Of a stretch of 16,715 nucleotides of DNA, positions 6,329 through 13,221 are shown piece by piece. A model generated the notes under the pieces. The model searched no databases, was not told where the DNA came from, and saw only the letters and a program-made list of their open reading frames with translations. The DNA comes from CAYFHQ01 sp964342805 (lineage in GTDB: Bacteria; Bacillota; Clostridia; Peptostreptococcales; Acidaminobacteraceae), in the NCBI GenBank assembly GCA_964342805.1, contig CAYFHQ010000082.1, positions 1-16,715 of the forward strand. The letters run 5' to 3'. The first letter of the stretch is position 1. Every line of letters begins with the position of its first letter. The position numbers and the translations under genes were made by a program.

Positions 6329-7561
6329 CTAGGACATGGCCGACAGCCCCATGGCTGTCACAAACTTCATGTATCGGAAGTAGGCCTTCAAGGAATAGAC
6401 ATTGTTTTCAAACTTAGAAATTCCCTTGAGAATCTCTTCCTCCGTTAAGTGATCATGCTGGAAGACCAGGTGGCGACCATCATACTTGGACCAGTCCTTG
6501 GTCAATATCCGACCGTCGGCTTCCAGTTGCTCATAGAGCTTGGTTCCAGGGAAGGGGATGGGAATAATGCCGTGCATGACGTCCAGGTCAATATGGTTGG
6601 CATACTGAATGGTCTCGTCGAAAATCTCTCTATCATGGTCATCGAATCCAAATAGCATACCCGAGTCAACGATGATCCCGTACTTGTGGAGTTTTTTGAT
6701 CTGCTCCTTGACCCTGCTAATGTCCATAAACTCCTTGTCCGCTTCCTTCAGGGCCTTGCCGGACGGCGTCTCTAGCCCCAGTAGGAGGTAGGACAAGCCC
6801 GACTCTGCAGCTAGCTTCAAGAGTTCGTCATCATCGGCCAGGCTGACGGTTGTCTCTGCAAACCACTTGATTTTCAAGGGCTTCAACTTGGTAAACAGTT
6901 CAACTGCATAGGCTCGGTCTGCTGTCAGGTTGTCGGAATGCAGCTCTATGATTTTTGCCTTGGACTGACGGATTTCCTCAACCACGTCGTCCACTGGTCG
7001 GTAGCGCATGGAGTGGAAGAATCGATTCACCAGGCAGTAGGAACACTTGTTGACACATCCCCGGGAAACCAAGACAGACCAAACATAGCCGTACTGTTCC
7101 AGAGAAATCTTGTCGGTTGGAAAGGGCTTGAGAGTCTCCATGTCCACTTCTGTGGTCCGCTGGTAGCGTTCACGGATAAAACCATTTTGGAAGTCGGACA
7201 AGAGTTCTTCCCATATCCCTTCTGTTTCACCAACCATGATCCCATGGCAGTGGTCAAGGGCCTCCTCCTGGTTGAACATGGTGTGGAGTCCGGCCAAGAT
7301 CACCGTCTTGCCAAGTTTCATAAAGGTGTCTGCGATTTCATAGCCCCGCAGGGCGTCTGGTGTTGAGAAGAATAGGACAATGATGTCCGCTTGGGTCTTA
7401 AAATCAACCTGCATGTCGATGGTCTCGTCGACTAATTCGATCTCCACGTGGTCTGGTGTGGAGGCCGCCAAGGAAAAGAGCGACTGTGGCGGAGCAGCCA
7501 TGAACTTCTTATAAACTTTGAATGGGCTTGGTGCACAAGCCTTGATTGCTAATACCTTCAT
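6329..7561 (-). CDS. B12-binding-type radical SAM protein (class B-like), unknown substrate
   Basis: The product has 410 residues. Residues of about 1-130 resemble a cobalamin-binding Rossmann domain (KTVILAGLHTMFNQEEAL corresponds to the vvlGGpHat region), but the classic DxHxxG cobalamin-ligand motif is not visible, as in many members. The radical SAM core follows, with the 4Fe-4S motif CVNKCSYC (Cys169, Cys173, Cys176) after SVLVSRG. Further core features are IELHSDNLTADR, LLLGLETPSG and the DSGMLFGFDD strand. The family uses SAM radicals for methylation or other C-H chemistry. No biosynthetic partner is nearby to name a substrate. The ATG chosen (complement of 7559-7561) has GAGGTG about 6 bases upstream; a GTG three codons earlier falls inside that site. 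The gene follows the metallopeptidase by 79 bases on the same strand. Confidence 0.88.
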   Translation of the reverse strand: MKVLAIKACAPSPFKVYKKFMAAPPQSLFSLAASTPDHVEIELVDETIDMQVDFKTQADIIVLFFSTPDALRGYEIADTFMKLGKTVILAGLHTMFNQEEALDHCHGIMVGETEGIWEELLSDFQNGFIRERYQRTTEVDMETLKPFPTDKISLEQYGYVWSVLVSRGCVNKCSYCLVNRFFHSMRYRPVDDVVEEIRQSKAKIIELHSDNLTADRAYAVELFTKLKPLKIKWFAETTVSLADDDELLKLAAESGLSYLLLGLETPSGKALKEADKEFMDISRVKEQIKKLHKYGIIVDSGMLFGFDDHDREIFDETIQYANHIDLDVMHGIIPIPFPGTKLYEQLEADGRILTKDWSKYDGRHLVFQHDHLTEEEILKGISKFENNVYSLKAYFRYMKFVTAMGLSAMS

Positions 7562-7579
7562 AATTATCACCTCACCCCA

Positions 7580-7610
7580 AGTATAAAGCTTAAACCAACT
7601 CTAAGCTCAA
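7580..7610 (-). promoter_or_regulatory. Possible promoter of the radical SAM gene
   Basis: On the complement, TTGAGC (7605-7610) lies 19 bases before TATACT (7580-7585), or 17 before the overlapping TTTATA. The spacing is loose, so this is tentative. Confidence 0.35.
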
Positions 7611-7640
7611 GACCTAATTTTGAAAGCAAGTTTAAACCGT

Positions 7641-8348
7641 CTATAGACAAAGTCTCATACCATTCTCTTTCAACCACTTGCGACGCTTCTTGTAGTCCGG
7701 TAGGACTTGCTCAACCAAGGACCAGTAACGGGGTGAGTGGTTCATCTCTAACATGTGGCACATTTCATGGACCACCAAATAGTCAATGATCTCCACCGGG
7801 GCCATGACAATCCGCCAGTTGAAATAAAGAGCCCGCCCAGAGGTGCAGGTCCCCCATCGTCTCTTTTGATTTTTGACCTGGACCTTGGAAGGAGCCATGG
7901 GGAAAAACCGCTGATAGTGGGCAATCCTTTCTTCTACAATTTGCTGGCCAGCAGTTATATACCACTTTTCCAGGACGGACCCTATGGCCTCCTTGTCATG
8001 GACCGGGCTGGTTACAGTGATCCCGTCTTGGCTATGGCTTACCTTTATGGTCTTGCGCTCAGGATCAACCTGCAGGATAAAGGGAACTTCCTTCCCCTGG
8101 AGGAGCAAGTATTCACCCGTCTCATATTTTCGCTCAATGATCTGGTCTTGGGCAAGAGCCATTTGCGCCAGTTTCTTTTGAATCCACTGGCCCTTAGAGG
8201 CCACAAAGTCCAGGACCTGGTTCTTGGACAGGCGGTCTGGGGCGATCACTTCCACAAGGCCAGGGGGCTGAATCCGTATTTCCATGGTCTTACGTTTCCG
8301 GCGGATCAGTTTGAACTCTATATTTAACTCTTTCATTTGAATAATCAT
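7641..8348 (-). CDS. YgjP/DUF45-family metallopeptidase-like protein (M48-related fold)
   Basis: This is a 235-residue soluble protein with the hallmark zinc site of the YgjP-like (DUF45) family: VVHEMCHMLEMNHSPRYW, with HExxH at His194-Glu195-His198 and His204 downstream. The other family signature RRWGTCTSGRALYFNWRIV lies at about 163-181. The N-terminal half (about 8-150) is the beta-rich region usual for the family. Members are predicted zinc peptidases; in some genomes they sit with restriction systems, but no such gene is present here. The start is the ATG with AAGGA 7 bases upstream; a second ATG four codons later has no site of its own. The ribosome binding site lies in a hairpin (8351-8371). 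Confidence 0.87.
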   Translation of the reverse strand: MIIQMKELNIEFKLIRRKRKTMEIRIQPPGLVEVIAPDRLSKNQVLDFVASKGQWIQKKLAQMALAQDQIIERKYETGEYLLLQGKEVPFILQVDPERKTIKVSHSQDGITVTSPVHDKEAIGSVLEKWYITAGQQIVEERIAHYQRFFPMAPSKVQVKNQKRRWGTCTSGRALYFNWRIVMAPVEIIDYLVVHEMCHMLEMNHSPRYWSLVEQVLPDYKKRRKWLKENGMRLCL

Positions 8349-8350
8349 GT

Positions 8351-8371
8351 GTTATCCTTCCTTCGGATAAC
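8351..8371 (-). promoter_or_regulatory. Hairpin over the ribosome binding site of the YgjP-type gene
   Basis: GTTATCC (8365-8371 on the complement) pairs perfectly with GGATAAC (8351-8357) around a loop GAAGGAA. The Shine-Dalgarno bases GGAAGGA fall in the loop and descending arm, so the hairpin could limit ribosome access. Confidence 0.5.
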
Positions 8372-8380
8372 AGTATACCA
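8372..8380 (-). promoter_or_regulatory. Extended -10 promoter of the YgjP-type gene
   Basis: The complement reads TGGTATACT, a TGN-extended -10 close to consensus. The expected -35 position holds TCCGTC, part of the upstream terminator, which is not a usual -35. The leader would be about 17 bases and start with the hairpin. The same 11 bases (TGGTATACTGT) occur before the PadR gene. Confidence 0.5.
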
Positions 8381-8383
8381 AAT

Positions 8384-8424
8384 AAAAAGCCCGCGACGGA
8401 GACTAGTTCCCCGTTGCGGGCCTT
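8384..8424 (-). terminator. Intrinsic terminator of the histidine-kinase-like gene
   Basis: On the complement AAGGCCCGCAACGGGG is followed by a short loop and by CTCCGTCGCGGGCTTTTT, then ATTT. The GC-rich stem has one mismatch in the middle. It begins three bases after the stop codon. Confidence 0.87.
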
Positions 8425-8426
8425 GC

Positions 8427-9743
8427 TTATTCTATGAGTGGGACAACCACCTTAAAGTGGGCCCCATTGGCATTTTGTATGGCCTCTATGGTCCCCTTAA
8501 GATAGGCCGTGACCAGGTGTTTAACGATATACAAGCCTAGGCCTGCCTTTTTGTCATTCCCCTGGGTGGTAAAAAAGGGTTCAAACAAGTGACCCATATG
8601 ATCCCTATGGATGCCCACCCCATTGTCCCTGTAATCTAGGGTCACCCGGTGGTCGTCAGCTCGTACATTAATATGAATACGGCCGTGGTCTCGATCGGCA
8701 AACCCATGTTCAACACTATTGAGTAACAAGTGGAGGATCAGCTGTGAATAGATGGTTTCATAACTTTTCACCCGCAAGCTTTCACTGCAATCAATGTCCA
8801 CGTCGATCTGCTTGGATCGAAACTGCTGGGAATGGGTTGCTACCACTGAATCCAGTTGCTTTTTCAAGTTGAACTCGGTTACTGCATAGGCACCCACACC
8901 CTCGGTCACATTTTTCATTTCCTCCATGATTTCTATACTCTTGAGGAGGCTGGAAGACATGATGTCCACCGACCGCTTGAGGTTGTTCCTATAGGCTTCC
9001 AGGCGCTCAGAGGACAACTCATTCTTAGCGATAACCTCTTCCAAGTCCCCCACCACCTGCTTGAGCTCATCAATATTGTCCAGGCAGGCCTCCAGGGGCG
9101 TATTGACTTCCTCCGACAGCCCACTGATCAAGGAGTTCAAGGTGGCTGCCTTTTCCGCCTCCACATACTGACTCTGGGTCTCCTCCAAGTCCCTGAGGGA
9201 TTGTTCCAAGCTCTGGGTCTGGACCAATATACTCATGTCCCGTTCTATGGTGTCCCTAATGATTTTCAGCATTTGCTGGTAGGTCTCTGAGAAGGACCGT
9301 TCCATGGAGTCCAGGACACAAATGGTACCGAATATTTCTTGATCAGGCCACCGCAAGGGGAGGCCCAAGTAATAAATCATATTGAGGGCAATGTCCGGAT
9401 TGTGGTCCCAAGTGGCACTACCTAGGGCATTGGGCACTTCCAGTTTTCGATTGGTCCCAATGACCGTTTCGCAATAAAGACCCAGGCCCAGTTCTGCCTT
9501 TTCATTGCGTTCATAGGGGTTCTTTTCTCCCTCATTGTGCAAGAAGACCTCGATACTCCTGGGGTGAATTTTCATGATCAGGGCTGAGGGCACCCCCATA
9601 ATATCCGCCAGAAGGTCCACCATTTCCTGCCACTTGTCCATGATCTCATTGGAGATCCTTGGCTTGTTTTCTCCCGTAATACGTACCGGCTTGGATTGAT
9701 TTTCTTGTTCAATTCTTACGATTGCATTCCTTTTGGCATTCAT
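8427..9743 (-). CDS. GAF-domain histidine-kinase-like protein with Glu in place of the phosphoacceptor His
   Basis: This is a 438-residue cytoplasmic protein with no TM segment. Residues of about 32-165 form a GAF sensor domain (YYLGLPLRWPDQEIFGTICVLD). Residues of about 165-205 form a coiled coil. The dimerisation helix follows (TLNSLISGLSEEVNTPLE), where kinases of this type read GVAHEINTPL; the His position is Glu211 (codon 9111-9113 on the complement). The ATPase domain is complete: N-box Asn342 (LLLNSVEHG), DNGVG 373-377, FEPFF 387-391 and GLGLY 401-405. It may therefore bind ATP but not autophosphorylate at the usual site. No response-regulator gene is adjacent. The start is the ATG after GAGG (6 bases); a GTG four codons earlier lies inside that site. 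It may be a pseudokinase, or it may use another residue. Confidence 0.88.
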   Translation of the reverse strand: MNAKRNAIVRIEQENQSKPVRITGENKPRISNEIMDKWQEMVDLLADIMGVPSALIMKIHPRSIEVFLHNEGEKNPYERNEKAELGLGLYCETVIGTNRKLEVPNALGSATWDHNPDIALNMIYYLGLPLRWPDQEIFGTICVLDSMERSFSETYQQMLKIIRDTIERDMSILVQTQSLEQSLRDLEETQSQYVEAEKAATLNSLISGLSEEVNTPLEACLDNIDELKQVVGDLEEVIAKNELSSERLEAYRNNLKRSVDIMSSSLLKSIEIMEEMKNVTEGVGAYAVTEFNLKKQLDSVVATHSQQFRSKQIDVDIDCSESLRVKSYETIYSQLILHLLLNSVEHGFADRDHGRIHINVRADDHRVTLDYRDNGVGIHRDHMGHLFEPFFTTQGNDKKAGLGLYIVKHLVTAYLKGTIEAIQNANGAHFKVVVPLIE

Positions 9744-9816
9744 GGCCCACCTCACCGTCTTCGTTTACATGTATTTGAAAATATACCCAAGGAATGGGGA
9801 CATTAACGACCCCTAA

Positions 9817-9857
9817 TCAAAAACAACCATTGAATGCCTTAGGATTCAATGGTTGTT
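9817..9857 (-). terminator. Intrinsic terminator of the PadR gene
   Basis: A perfect 14-pair stem (9822-9835 AACAACCATTGAAT with 9844-9857 ATTCAATGGTTGTT) and an 8-base loop are followed on the complement by TTTTTGATT. It lies 35 bases after the PadR stop. Confidence 0.92.
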
Positions 9858-9892
9858 CCGAATTTTGTCTCTATTTGTTGCAATCACTCTTC

Positions 9893-10228
9893 TTAGGCCT
9901 GGGTTTCCTCATACAAGGTCAAAAACCGCTGCAGGTTACCCATGCTCTTTTGAATATCTTTTTGGAAGTCCGCCAACTGGTCTCTACCCGCCTGAGAAAT
10001 GGCATAGACCTTCTTTTTAGGCCCAGCGTCGCTATCCTCCCAATCGGAAGTGATCCACCCCTGGCCCTCCATTTCCTTCAGCTGCCTATAAATGACGGCT
10101 GTGTCCAGGCGGTTGTCCGGGACCAAGTCATTGAGCCGGTTCAAGATCCCTAGGCCATGGGTCGGTTCCATGGCAATGGCCAGCAATATAAAGGCCGGTG
10201 CGTGTCGTCCTCTTTTCTGTCTTGGCAC
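9893..10228 (-). CDS. PadR-family transcriptional regulator
   Basis: The product has 111 residues, the usual size of a short PadR protein. A winged-helix DNA-binding domain fills residues of about 10-80: LLAIAMEPTHGLGILNRL, then the recognition helix region TAVIYRQLKEMEGQGWI, and the wing KKKVYAISQAGRDQL. A short C-terminal dimerisation helix follows (FQKDIQKSMGNLQRFLTLYEE). PadR proteins are usually repressors of nearby transport or stress genes and often control themselves. The start codon is GTG (10226-10228 on the complement) with AAGGGG about 9 bases upstream. The gene lies 75 bases after the permease pair on the same strand, has its own extended -10 and is closed by a terminator. The permease operon is the likely target, by context. 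Confidence 0.9.
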   Translation of the reverse strand: MPRQKRGRHAPAFILLAIAMEPTHGLGILNRLNDLVPDNRLDTAVIYRQLKEMEGQGWITSDWEDSDAGPKKKVYAISQAGRDQLADFQKDIQKSMGNLQRFLTLYEETQA

Positions 10229-10254
10229 AGTCTGTCACCCCTTTCCCTGGGTAC

Positions 10255-10263
10255 AGTATACCA
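10255..10263 (-). promoter_or_regulatory. Extended -10 promoter of the PadR gene, with a short dyad
   Basis: The complement reads TGGTATACT, a TGN-extended -10, with only a weak -35 (TTCAGT, 18 bases before). The bases GGTA-TACTG-TACC across it form a small inverted repeat that could be an autoregulatory site. Confidence 0.5.
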
Positions 10264-10303
10264 CGTCAGGAAACCAAAACTGAATAAGATGCGCCCCAGC
10301 CAA

Positions 10304-10846
10304 CTACATGGCCTGGGACCGCTCCACGATCATGTCCTTGGTCTCACGTGACAAGAACGCTTCCATAAAAAAGGCACCCAGGGTATAAACCGTCATACTG
10401 GAGACCACATGAATGAGGGTGAAGGTCGCCCCAAAGGAAGCCCATTCAAACATAAAAATGGGTAGCTTGACGCTGGTCCAGGCCCCCAGGAAGAGGAAGA
10501 CATAGGCCAGTCTAGCTCCTTTTTTGATCAACAGGGCAGCAATGGGAAAGGCCACATAAAGGGGGCCTGCCCCCACTGCTCCGATAAAGACCGCTATCAG
10601 GCCCCCAACGAAGCCAGACCGCTGTCCCATGAACTTGACCATGGTCTCCTTGGGGACCCACACGTCCAATAAACCAATCAAGATAAATATGGGTGGTAGA
10701 ACCATACCCACAGATTTAAAGTTGCTTAAGGTATAGAGGGTGGCCTGCTTACCTTGGGCTGGGTTGAATACACTCAGGGCCAGTAACCCTGCGACCACTG
10801 CCATTAACCACTTGTATTTATTCAGTAGTTCTTTTACCTTGTCCAT
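10304..10846 (-). CDS. ArsP_1-type permease, second subunit (C-terminal half equivalent)
   Basis: The product has 180 residues and about five TM segments, and belongs to the permease family PF03773 (ArsP_1/DUF318, YraQ-like), normally a single chain of about 300 or more residues. Here it is a half-size subunit. The repeat signature is GAGPLYVAFPIAALLIKKGA (about 93-112), followed by a TM and LGAWTSVKLPIF. Its start ATG shares one base with the stop of the first subunit (TAATG), which couples translation, and GGAGG lies 9 bases upstream inside the end of that gene. It has no Cys, so a thiol-based mechanism for trivalent arsenicals is not supported, and the substrate is open. Confidence 0.85.
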   Translation of the reverse strand: MDKVKELLNKYKWLMAVVAGLLALSVFNPAQGKQATLYTLSNFKSVGMVLPPIFILIGLLDVWVPKETMVKFMGQRSGFVGGLIAVFIGAVGAGPLYVAFPIAALLIKKGARLAYVFLFLGAWTSVKLPIFMFEWASFGATFTLIHVVSSMTVYTLGAFFMEAFLSRETKDMIVERSQAM

Positions 10847-11322
10847 TACATGACACCTCCTACAACCAAGACAAAGACTATGGAGGCCACTAGGGCAATC
10901 CCGTTTCTAAGGATCGCTGCCTTGGCTCCAAAATACTGGCTTTCCATGCTGTAACTCATGAAGCCAACGCCCATGAGTGAAGAAATGAAGCCCGCCACTT
11001 GGGGGTAGCCTGCCCCACTCTCCAGGAGGCTGGCTCCCAGGGGAAAGGCGATAAAACTGGGCATAAAGGACACTGAACCCAGTCCCAGGCCAAGGGCTAT
11101 ACCATATAGGCCTGACTCAGCACCAAACAATTGGCTGATAAATTGGGGATTCACAACAGTTAAAACAATCCCCATGAGGGTCATGATAGTGGCCATCATG
11201 GTCAAGTTTTTAAGCAGAGACTTGTAGGCCTTTTTCAGGGCCATTTGGGTTTTCTTTCTGTCTTTGAGCGCCGAGAGAAGGAGAAGGACTCCTACCACGG
11301 CATATAAAAATCCATTAAACAT
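10846..11322 (-). CDS. ArsP_1-type permease, first subunit (N-terminal half equivalent)
   Basis: The product has 158 residues. A hydrophobic first segment (FLYAVVGVLLLLSA) and a basic stretch (LKDRKKTQMALKKAYKSL) are followed by about four TM segments. The signature SFMPSFIAFPLGASLLESGA (about 84-103) mirrors the AFPxAxxLxxxGA motif of the second subunit, showing that the two are homologous halves of one transporter. The ATG has AAGGAGG about 5 bases upstream. It has no Cys. It is the first gene of an operon with a strong promoter and operator-like repeats in its leader, and the second subunit overlaps it by one base. The pair probably forms a heterodimeric carrier. Confidence 0.83.
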   Translation of the reverse strand: MFNGFLYAVVGVLLLLSALKDRKKTQMALKKAYKSLLKNLTMMATIMTLMGIVLTVVNPQFISQLFGAESGLYGIALGLGLGSVSFMPSFIAFPLGASLLESGAGYPQVAGFISSLMGVGFMSYSMESQYFGAKAAILRNGIALVASIVFVLVVGGVM

Positions 11323-11340
11323 GGTACCTCCTTGTGGTGA

Positions 11341-11374
11341 CTATATGTTTGTTGTATATGTTTATTGCATATAG
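11341..11374 (-). promoter_or_regulatory. Tandem 13-base repeat and nested dyads in the permease leader (putative operator)
   Basis: TATATGTTTGTTG (11342-11354) and TATATGTTTATTG (11355-11367) are adjacent copies with one difference. TATATG (11355-11360) pairs with CATATA (11368-11373) over 7 bases, and CTATATG (11341-11347) with CATATAG (11368-11374) over 20. The block lies just after the expected transcript start and before the ribosome binding site, where a bound PadR or ArsR-type repressor would block transcription. Confidence 0.6.
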
Positions 11375-11385
11375 ATGTTATGGAC

Positions 11386-11414
11386 ATAATACCCCCTTTG
11401 GGGAGGGGTGTCAA
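11386..11414 (-). promoter_or_regulatory. Strong sigma-A promoter of the permease operon, with a dyad in its spacer
   Basis: On the complement TTGACA (11409-11414) is spaced by exactly 17 bases from TATTAT (11386-11391). The spacer holds CCCC-AAA-GGGG, a perfect inverted repeat on the face usually bound by regulators of the MerR type, although their spacers are normally 19-20 bases. Confidence 0.8.
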
Positions 11415-11422
11415 GAGGTTAT

Positions 11423-11454
11423 AAAAAAAACCAACTGACGGACAGTTGGTTTTT
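11423..11454 (-). terminator. Intrinsic terminator of the ABC exporter operon
   Basis: On the complement AAACCAACTG (11452-11443) pairs with CAGTTGGTTT (11437-11428) around TCCGT, with a run of eight T covering 11430-11423. It sits between the ABC stop and the permease -35. Confidence 0.9.
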
Positions 11455-11508
11455 GGCAGGAAGTTCACTCAGAAATTGTCCCTTGCTTTGCCGGAACACG
11501 ATCTACAT

Positions 11509-13221
11509 TTAGCTTACCTGTTGGTTTTTATAGAGTTGTTGGTAGGTTTTAGAGCTCTCCATGAGTTGAGCATGGCTGCCTTGGGCCACCACCTTCCCCT
11601 TGTCTAGAACATAGATCAAGTCTGCGTTGCTGATCGTTGACAATCGGTGGGCGATCACTATGGTGGTCTTGCCCTTTCTGATCCTGTCTAAGTTGGTCTG
11701 AACAAGGGTCTCCGTTTCAGTGTCTAAGGCAGATGTCGCTTCATCTAGGATTAAAACCTCGGGGTCCTTGATGAGGGCCCTCGCCAAGGCCAATCGTTGC
11801 TTTTGGCCTCCTGATAAGTTGACCCCCTTCTCCCCTAGGAGGGTGTCATATTGGTTGGGTAGGTCTTCAATAAAACCATGACACGCCATGGCTCGGCAGG
11901 CTTCCTCAACTACACTCCAGCCGTAATTCTTGCCAAAACACAGGTTTTCCTTAATAGACATGGGGATAAAGTGAGGATTCTGAAACACAATTCCAACCCC
12001 TTCAGTATACGTTTTATTGTAACTGGTAACTGGGTGGGTGTTTAAGCTTACCTGTCCCTGGCTGGCTTCATAGTTTCGTATGAGAAGCTGGGCAATGGTA
12101 GATTTTCCACTGCCACTCCCTCCAACAAGGGCGATTTTTTTACCCATGGGTAGATCAAGAGTCAAGTCTTTCAGCACGGGTTTATGATCATCTGAATAGG
12201 AGAATGACACTTGTTCCAGTTGAAGTGTATGAACCTCTCCTTCCAGTTCTCTGACTCCCTTGGTTTGGTCTGGTTGCTTTAGAATGGCTTGGAGACACTC
12301 CACTGCCGCAACAAGCTTTTTACCAGTAAGCCCTTGGTCAAAGAGCTGACCCATAGCAGTAACCATCTGGTCTGCTAGGGTATAACCAGCTACTAAGGCC
12401 CCCAGGCTCATACGCCCTTCCATGGCTGCCCAACCACCAATCAGGATAACGGTCAGCTTGCTACCATAGAGAAAGGGTTCGCTAACGAAAAGGACTCGTA
12501 TTTTGAACCAACTGGCTTTACGTACAGCCTGGTAGTACTTGTGAAAGGAGGCCCTAAATCGATTGAGTTGCCACTCTTGGCGGTTAAAAGCTACAGTCTC
12601 TCGTACCGAACTTATACTTTCCTCGATGGACTGAGAGACCCGTCCTTTTTCCTGACGCGTCCTCTTAGCCAACTGCTTGGTTGTTTCTCCAAATCGTCTT
12701 AACAGCACATAGTAGACCAGTGCAATAAGGAAGACAACAACTAGCATAATTGGGCTTATATACGCTAGGGAAACACACAAGAGAATCAAGGAGACACCAA
12801 TCCGAACAGACTCCGATAGGAGTTGGTTGATCCCTAAGTTGCAGGCATCGGCAATGTCATTTCTGACATGGTTGAGTAACTTGCCAGTGGTCTCATTTCT
12901 TACAAAAGCCAGTGGCAGATGGTATATCTTTCGTAAAAATGTCTCTGTCAATCTTGCTTGAGCTTGATAACTCACATGAAAAAAAGTAACTTTTCTAACG
13001 GTAAAGCAGAGTTTAGGTCCAAAGAAGAAGACACCATAAAGGACAATCATCCTTGGAAAGGCCTGATACTGTCCCCTCATGAAAACTTGGTCAATCAGGT
13101 CCCTTTGTAAGACAACCGCAATAACCGGTGTTAGGGACTCAAGTAAAAGGGCTAGATAACCGAGCATTAACCATTTCTTTTCCTCGACATGTTGAAGAAT
13201 GAAAGCTAGACTAGCACGCAT
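11509..13221 (-). CDS. ABC exporter half-transporter (TM domain fused to ATPase), second of a pair
   Basis: The product has 570 residues. A six-helix exporter TM domain (about 15-310) is followed by an ATPase domain (about 335-565). ATPase motifs are Walker A GGSGSGKST (367-375), Q-loop Gln414 (VFQNPHF), signature LSGGQKQR (from 469), Walker B VLILDEA with catalytic Glu494, and H-loop His525 (IAHRLS). All catalytic residues are canonical. It belongs to the ABCB/MsbA-LmrA-type exporters, which pump drugs, lipids or peptides outward. The start is the ATG (complement of 13219-13221) with GGAGG 8 bases before; a GTG three codons earlier is less likely. It overlaps the upstream ABC gene by 11 bases, so the two are translationally coupled. 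No peptidase C39 domain is present, so it is not a classical bacteriocin-leader transporter. Confidence 0.92.
   Translation of the reverse strand: MRASLAFILQHVEEKKWLMLGYLALLLESLTPVIAVVLQRDLIDQVFMRGQYQAFPRMIVLYGVFFFGPKLCFTVRKVTFFHVSYQAQARLTETFLRKIYHLPLAFVRNETTGKLLNHVRNDIADACNLGINQLLSESVRIGVSLILLCVSLAYISPIMLVVVFLIALVYYVLLRRFGETTKQLAKRTRQEKGRVSQSIEESISSVRETVAFNRQEWQLNRFRASFHKYYQAVRKASWFKIRVLFVSEPFLYGSKLTVILIGGWAAMEGRMSLGALVAGYTLADQMVTAMGQLFDQGLTGKKLVAAVECLQAILKQPDQTKGVRELEGEVHTLQLEQVSFSYSDDHKPVLKDLTLDLPMGKKIALVGGSGSGKSTIAQLLIRNYEASQGQVSLNTHPVTSYNKTYTEGVGIVFQNPHFIPMSIKENLCFGKNYGWSVVEEACRAMACHGFIEDLPNQYDTLLGEKGVNLSGGQKQRLALARALIKDPEVLILDEATSALDTETETLVQTNLDRIRKGKTTIVIAHRLSTISNADLIYVLDKGKVVAQGSHAQLMESSKTYQQLYKNQQVS

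Noticed and set aside
7755..8327. Long + strand open frame opposite the YgjP-type gene (190 codons)
   Set aside because: The opposite strand encodes a complete zinc-peptidase family protein with its own ribosome site; the + frame has no recognisable motif.
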